Shown: piece after piece, positions 60,732 through 64,000 of the stretch
Layout: each line of letters starts with the position of its first letter
Position numbering within the stretch: the first letter of the stretch is position 1
Assembly (NCBI GenBank): GCA_964641965.1
Contig: CAZXLD010000021.1
Span: forward strand, 1 to 64,000
DNA: 64,000 bases
Direction of reading: 5' to 3'
Origin: JAJDFU01 sp964641965
Lineage (GTDB): Bacteria; Bacteroidota; Bacteroidia; Chitinophagales; Saprospiraceae
Made by a program: the position numbers and the translations under genes
Notes under the pieces: generated by a model
The model's input: the letters and a program-made list of their open reading frames with translations, nothing else
Databases searched by the model: none
What the model was told of the DNA's origin: nothing

Positions 60732-61376
60732 TCAGTATCCTCTTGCTTCTTTCAGAGAAACGCGTTGGCCATCTCGGAAAGCAACTACCCAAGGGCTTTT
60801 GTATCCCTGGCTCTTCAGGCTGCGCATACGCGAAACCGCTTCGTCATAGTTTCGGTAGTTACCAAGCAATACTTTCTTGATATTTCCTACATCTTCTACC
60901 GTCACATCAGGCAAGCCGTCATATTTGGCAGGTACGGCTTTGTAAGCCCCAACTTGTACCCGATAGAGGACACCCATGTTATAGTTATCTCCAGATGGCG
61001 CGGAGGTCTCTGGCATGGAGGCAGGCGGCATCGAAGCCATTTGATCGATTTGATTATTCAAATCGCTGATTGTCTGATTAGCCGCAGAGAGCTGACTGGT
61101 CAGCTGCGCATTTTGTTGCTGAGCCATGGCGAGTTGTTCTCTTTGCTGATTCAGTTGGCTTTCCAAATTGGCTAATTCAGATTTGGACTGCAGGGCTTCC
61201 TGTTGATAAGCAACCTTATCTTCAGTCAATTTTTTGAGTGCGGCAGGATCCTTCCTGTATTCTTTTGCTTTGTTGGTCCATCTCTTCTTGTCTTCCTTGG
61301 AAAGCTCTTCTTGCGCGGTAACAGATATGGATACCCCAACGAAAAGAATCAAAAAAGCTAGTGTTAAAAACCTCAT
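60732..61376 (-). CDS. Exported coiled-coil protein with SPOR-like C-terminus
   Basis: A 214-residue exported protein: signal peptide (about 1-21, ending VTAQ), a polar region, a coiled coil at about 55-115 (KSELANLESQLNQQREQLAM, then QQNAQLTSQLSAANQTISDL), a Pro/Ser/Met linker (SMPPASMPETSAPSG) and a C-terminal domain of about 75 residues (YRVQVGAYKAVPAKYDGLPD, KKVLLGNYRNYDEAVSRM) with the alternating pattern of SPOR domains, which bind denuded peptidoglycan. It may act in cell-wall or division processes. It stands alone ahead of pta. Confidence 0.85.
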   Translation of the reverse strand: MRFLTLAFLILFVGVSISVTAQEELSKEDKKRWTNKAKEYRKDPAALKKLTEDKVAYQQEALQSKSELANLESQLNQQREQLAMAQQQNAQLTSQLSAANQTISDLNNQIDQMASMPPASMPETSAPSGDNYNMGVLYRVQVGAYKAVPAKYDGLPDVTVEDVGNIKKVLLGNYRNYDEAVSRMRSLKSQGYKSPWVVAFRDGQRVSLKEARGY

Positions 61377-61695
61377 TGTATCAATGGCTTTTGGTGATTA
61401 CAGTTGAAAAATTAAGAAAAAAATGCCTTTCCTAGTATAGATTAGATGTGCATTTCAATCTATAAACCTACTAAAACTCAATTTTATTGAGGAAAAACCT
61501 TCAATTTTAAGATAAGAATCCTCCCTAAACCTTTACACAACGCTCTTCAAATTGCTCAATATCAAATATATATTGATAATGATCAAAAGTTTGACCCCCA
61601 AAATTTAGGCTATAAATATTTTAAATGAAAAAATCCTGTTCCAAATAAAAAACACTTCCATTACTTGATCCAGGTGAAGGTGACTTCCCATTTTT
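61377..61695. other. 319-bp AT-rich intergenic gap
   Basis: Lies between the AI-2E transporter stop codon and the SPOR-like gene start. The sequence is markedly AT-rich with homopolymer runs, and it should hold the SPOR-like promoter, but no full TANNTTTG match was found. No gene or repeat was recognised. Confidence 0.4.
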
Positions 61696-62829
61696 TCAAC
61701 CGGGCCCATCCTCTGGGTCTGTGTTGAGTTCAACAGGCTCCGGAGGTGTCGGCTCTTCAAAAAGCGTGACTTTTTCGAGAGAATCCTGAAACGCATTGCC
61801 ATAAATTTCCCAAGCGGTCATAAATAATGCAGCAATGACCGGGCCTAAAATAAAACCCGCTATTCCAAAAAAAGCCAATCCCCCCAGGGTGCCGAATAAA
61901 ATCATCAAATCTGGCAACTGGGCATCTTTTCCTACCAGCGATGGCCGAATTACATTATCGATACTACTAACTACTACCGCACAAAATGCGATCAGTCCGA
62001 TACCGGCTGTATATTCTCCCTGGACCACCAAAATAATACCTGCCGGCAACCAAACCATGGCTGGACCTAAAGCCGGTATAACGGATAGTACAGCCATAAT
62101 TACGCCCCAGAAGAGGGTGTTGGGCACCCCTGCTACCCACATAGCCGTACCGGCAATGGACCCCTGAACAGCTCCTATGATCAAAGTCCCCTTTAAGGTG
62201 GCTTTTGTTACCCGAACAAATTTATCTAGCAATAAAGCTTCCTGATCATTGCTTAAGGGGATGTAGTAAAGTGCTTTTTTTAAATAGTTTTTACCATCGA
62301 TCAAGAAATAAAACATCGTAAAAAGCATAATGAAGGTCTGGAACAAAAAATTCACTGTGCCTGTAGTCGCTTTGGAGAGGCCATCTACCATAAATGTGCC
62401 GATACTACGCACTACATTATCAATAGCTTCGATGAGTTGTTGTTCCTCCGGCAGGAAATCGGATAGGTAAGGGATTGATTCCAACCAGACTGCCACCGCC
62501 ATCTCCGGAGTATCCAAAGTACCATTTAAAAAAGGCTCGAAGGAAGTAGTTGCCGAGATGGCTTGTTCTACTAACATAGCCGTAAAGAACACCAAAGGGA
62601 TCAAAATAATGAGCACAAAGGCAAGAAGGGTTAGTCCGCTGGCAACCAGTCTCTTACCTCGGCACAATTTTAAAAACCACTTATACCACCCTTGCAATAA
62701 TCCGGCAAATAATCCAGCCATAACGATAGTTAGTATGAAGCCTCGGACCATTTCAAAAAACACAAAACTGACTATCACCACCAGCAGCAAGACGGAGTAC
62801 CGGTTCAAATTCATAGATAATTTTGCCAT
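61696..62829 (-). CDS. AI-2E family transporter
   Basis: A 377-residue polytopic membrane protein of the AI-2E exporter-like family (YdiK/YhhT/PerM group). About eight hydrophobic segments are seen: two pairs at about 10-45, one at 60-82, a long middle loop, then a set from about 160 to 345. The family motif VVSSIDNVIRPSLVGKDAQL (about 289-308) is diagnostic, as is PALGPAMVWLPAGIILVVQG. The C-terminal tail is acidic and proline-rich (TPPEPVELNTDPEDGPG). It is 16 bp after the mechanosensitive channel gene in one operon, and transport of small solutes is inferred only from family membership. Confidence 0.9.
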   Translation of the reverse strand: MAKLSMNLNRYSVLLLVVIVSFVFFEMVRGFILTIVMAGLFAGLLQGWYKWFLKLCRGKRLVASGLTLLAFVLIILIPLVFFTAMLVEQAISATTSFEPFLNGTLDTPEMAVAVWLESIPYLSDFLPEEQQLIEAIDNVVRSIGTFMVDGLSKATTGTVNFLFQTFIMLFTMFYFLIDGKNYLKKALYYIPLSNDQEALLLDKFVRVTKATLKGTLIIGAVQGSIAGTAMWVAGVPNTLFWGVIMAVLSVIPALGPAMVWLPAGIILVVQGEYTAGIGLIAFCAVVVSSIDNVIRPSLVGKDAQLPDLMILFGTLGGLAFFGIAGFILGPVIAALFMTAWEIYGNAFQDSLEKVTLFEEPTPPEPVELNTDPEDGPG

Positions 62830-62845
62830 AGCATTTACATTGAGT

Positions 62846-64000
62846 TCAATCCACTACTTCAGTTTCCTGAGTTGGGGAGGATTTCGGGTTTGAAGGATGT
62901 TCTGGTTTTTCTTGTATCGCTATTTTAGAGGTAGTATGCGCTTTTTCTGCAGCTAGCAAGGTCATGGGTTGGGGAATTTTTCGCTTGATCCCGGCTTCTC
63001 TCAGTGCCTTATCGACTGCGGTTTGGACATTGCTTTTCTGCACCAATATATCGCTTGACAGCCAGTAGAAAAGGCTAAAACTATACGCATTACCCTCAAT
63101 TCCGTTAAAGTAAGTGATGGGTTCCGGATCGGAACGTATGCCTTCAACCCCTTTACATGATGCTGTCATTAGTTCCTGGATTTCTTCTGGAATGCAGTCA
63201 AGATCGGTATAGACAGTTAGGATCACTCTGCGCTTGTATAACCCCCTCGTCCAGTTGGTTACCTTATCCGTTATGAGCAAAGAGTTGGGAACGATCAATT
63301 CTGCTCCATCCCATTGCCGAATGCGGCTCGAACGAATACCAATGCTGACCACCTGTCCATCTACCCCGGCCACATTGACAATATCCCCTTCCGTGACCGG
63401 GCGTTCAAAGACCAGAATGAGCCCGGAAATGAAATTATTCACTACCGTCTGCAAACCAAAGCCTATACCAACCCCTAAAGCCCCAGCGAGTATACCCAAA
63501 TTTTGGAGGTTAAAACCAAGTGTAGCCAAGGCCAGCAGGAACCCAACCGCAACCAGTGCATATTGGGTAAGGGAACTTATTGCCATGGGTACGCCCCTGG
63601 GCAGGTTTATCCGATCCAATACCTCTTCTCGTAACACTAATCGAATAAGGTGGGAGATCATCCAGGCAAAGACCAGAATAAGAAAAAACTCAACAAGACT
63701 ACCCACTGAGACCGTTAGTTCACCAAAGGTATAGCCCGACTCCCAAACTTCCAGCCCCCAACTGTATAAAGGCTCCCACAGTAAATTTACCTTCAAGGTA
63801 AAATAGAACCAGGCCAGCACTACCGAGAAATTGATAAATGGCCACAACCATTGAATAATCTGTTGCCGATGCCGGGACAGGATCTTGGATCGATGAGCCA
63901 TTTCAGTTTGCAACATCATGTAAACCACTGCCCGCAAACTGACCGCCACCGCCATAAAGATCAAGGCCAGAATCAATGCAACCAAGGTGCCGAAAACAAT
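62846..64000 (-). CDS. MscS-type mechanosensitive channel (5' end outside window)
   Basis: At least 384 residues; the frame stays open to the last base (IVFGTLV precedes a TTG that is not a credible start), so the N-terminus is missing. Several membrane segments lead into the MscS pore helix and beta domain: GALGVGIGFGLQTVVNNFIS, then GLILVFERPVTEGDIVNVAG, GIRSSRIRQWDGAELIVPNS and KVTNWTRG. The C-terminal domain ends with a variable hydrophilic tail of about 40 residues. It opens under membrane tension to release solutes. It is co-transcribed with the AI-2E family gene 16 bp downstream. Confidence 0.93.
   Translation of the reverse strand: MVFGTLVALILALIFMAVAVSLRAVVYMMLQTEMAHRSKILSRHRQQIIQWLWPFINFSVVLAWFYFTLKVNLLWEPLYSWGLEVWESGYTFGELTVSVGSLVEFFLILVFAWMISHLIRLVLREEVLDRINLPRGVPMAISSLTQYALVAVGFLLALATLGFNLQNLGILAGALGVGIGFGLQTVVNNFISGLILVFERPVTEGDIVNVAGVDGQVVSIGIRSSRIRQWDGAELIVPNSLLITDKVTNWTRGLYKRRVILTVYTDLDCIPEEIQELMTASCKGVEGIRSDPEPITYFNGIEGNAYSFSLFYWLSSDILVQKSNVQTAVDKALREAGIKRKIPQPMTLLAAEKAHTTSKIAIQEKPEHPSNPKSSPTQETEVVD

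Noticed and set aside
61605..61802. Short minus-strand open frame overlapping the end of the AI-2E transporter gene
   Set aside because: It is an out-of-frame shadow of the transporter's 3' end running into AT-rich DNA.

Overview
The window reads as chromosomal DNA of a Bacteroidota bacterium, most likely a Saprospira/Lewinella-like lineage; the phylum is well supported, the family is inference. Phylum markers seen directly are a 288-residue primary sigma factor without region 1.1, a fused SecDF, type IX secretion (T9SS) type A C-terminal sorting domains, a PorE-like TPR/propeller/CRD/OmpA lipoprotein, an ECF sigma/FecR (DUF4974) cassette, DUF4199 and DUF2027 proteins, a carboxypeptidase-regulatory-like TonB-dependent receptor, and promoters of the TANNTTTG type. 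No rRNA, tRNA, CRISPR array, prophage or insertion sequence was found.

Layout. 1-7 kb: unknown membrane-anchored protein, rpoD, pnp, rpsO, etfB-etfA and a TPR protein. 7-14 kb: RidA, a DUF2027/Smr protein, and a leftward run of a dihydroorotase-like pseudoenzyme, two DUF4199 membrane proteins, a GT2 glycosyltransferase, gmhA and gmhB. 14-19.5 kb: a RoxA/MauG-like diheme lipoprotein, a YgaP function split over two overlapping genes, a 2-hydroxyacid dehydrogenase, a bestrophin and a T9SS cargo protein. 19.8-30 kb: PorE-like protein, SecDF, a BON-LysM protein, a periplasmic molybdenum hydroxylase pair with a divergent cytochrome c, and a TonB-like protein. 30-42 kb: glutamate dehydrogenase, PPK2, a giant lamin-tail repeat protein, a cold-shock-domain protein, a GH3 glycosidase lipoprotein and a THUMP methyltransferase. 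42-49.5 kb: a GIN-domain lipoprotein, a TonB-dependent receptor, and a sigma/FecR/STN-repeat-protein/beta-barrel cassette. 50-64 kb: two TPR membrane paralogs, lnt, a cysteine-dioxygenase/methyltransferase fusion divergent from thioredoxin, an OprP-type porin, pta-ackA, a SPOR-like protein, an AI-2E family transporter and a mechanosensitive channel cut by the window end.

How genes work together. Pta-AckA interconvert acetyl-CoA and acetate. EtfAB carries electrons from flavin dehydrogenases. GmhA and GmhB give two steps of heptose supply for surface glycans. SecDF, Lnt, the PorE-like protein and several lipoproteins and T9SS cargoes are envelope biogenesis and secretion. The sigma/FecR cassette looks like a cell-surface signalling unit in which an STN domain is carried by a repeat protein rather than by a receptor.

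The two least expected items are (i) a dispersed intergenic element built on a strict 7-bp period, present at four loci and keeping register for up to 280 bp, and (ii) a protein fusing a cysteine dioxygenase with its full apparent active-site set to a SAM methyltransferase.
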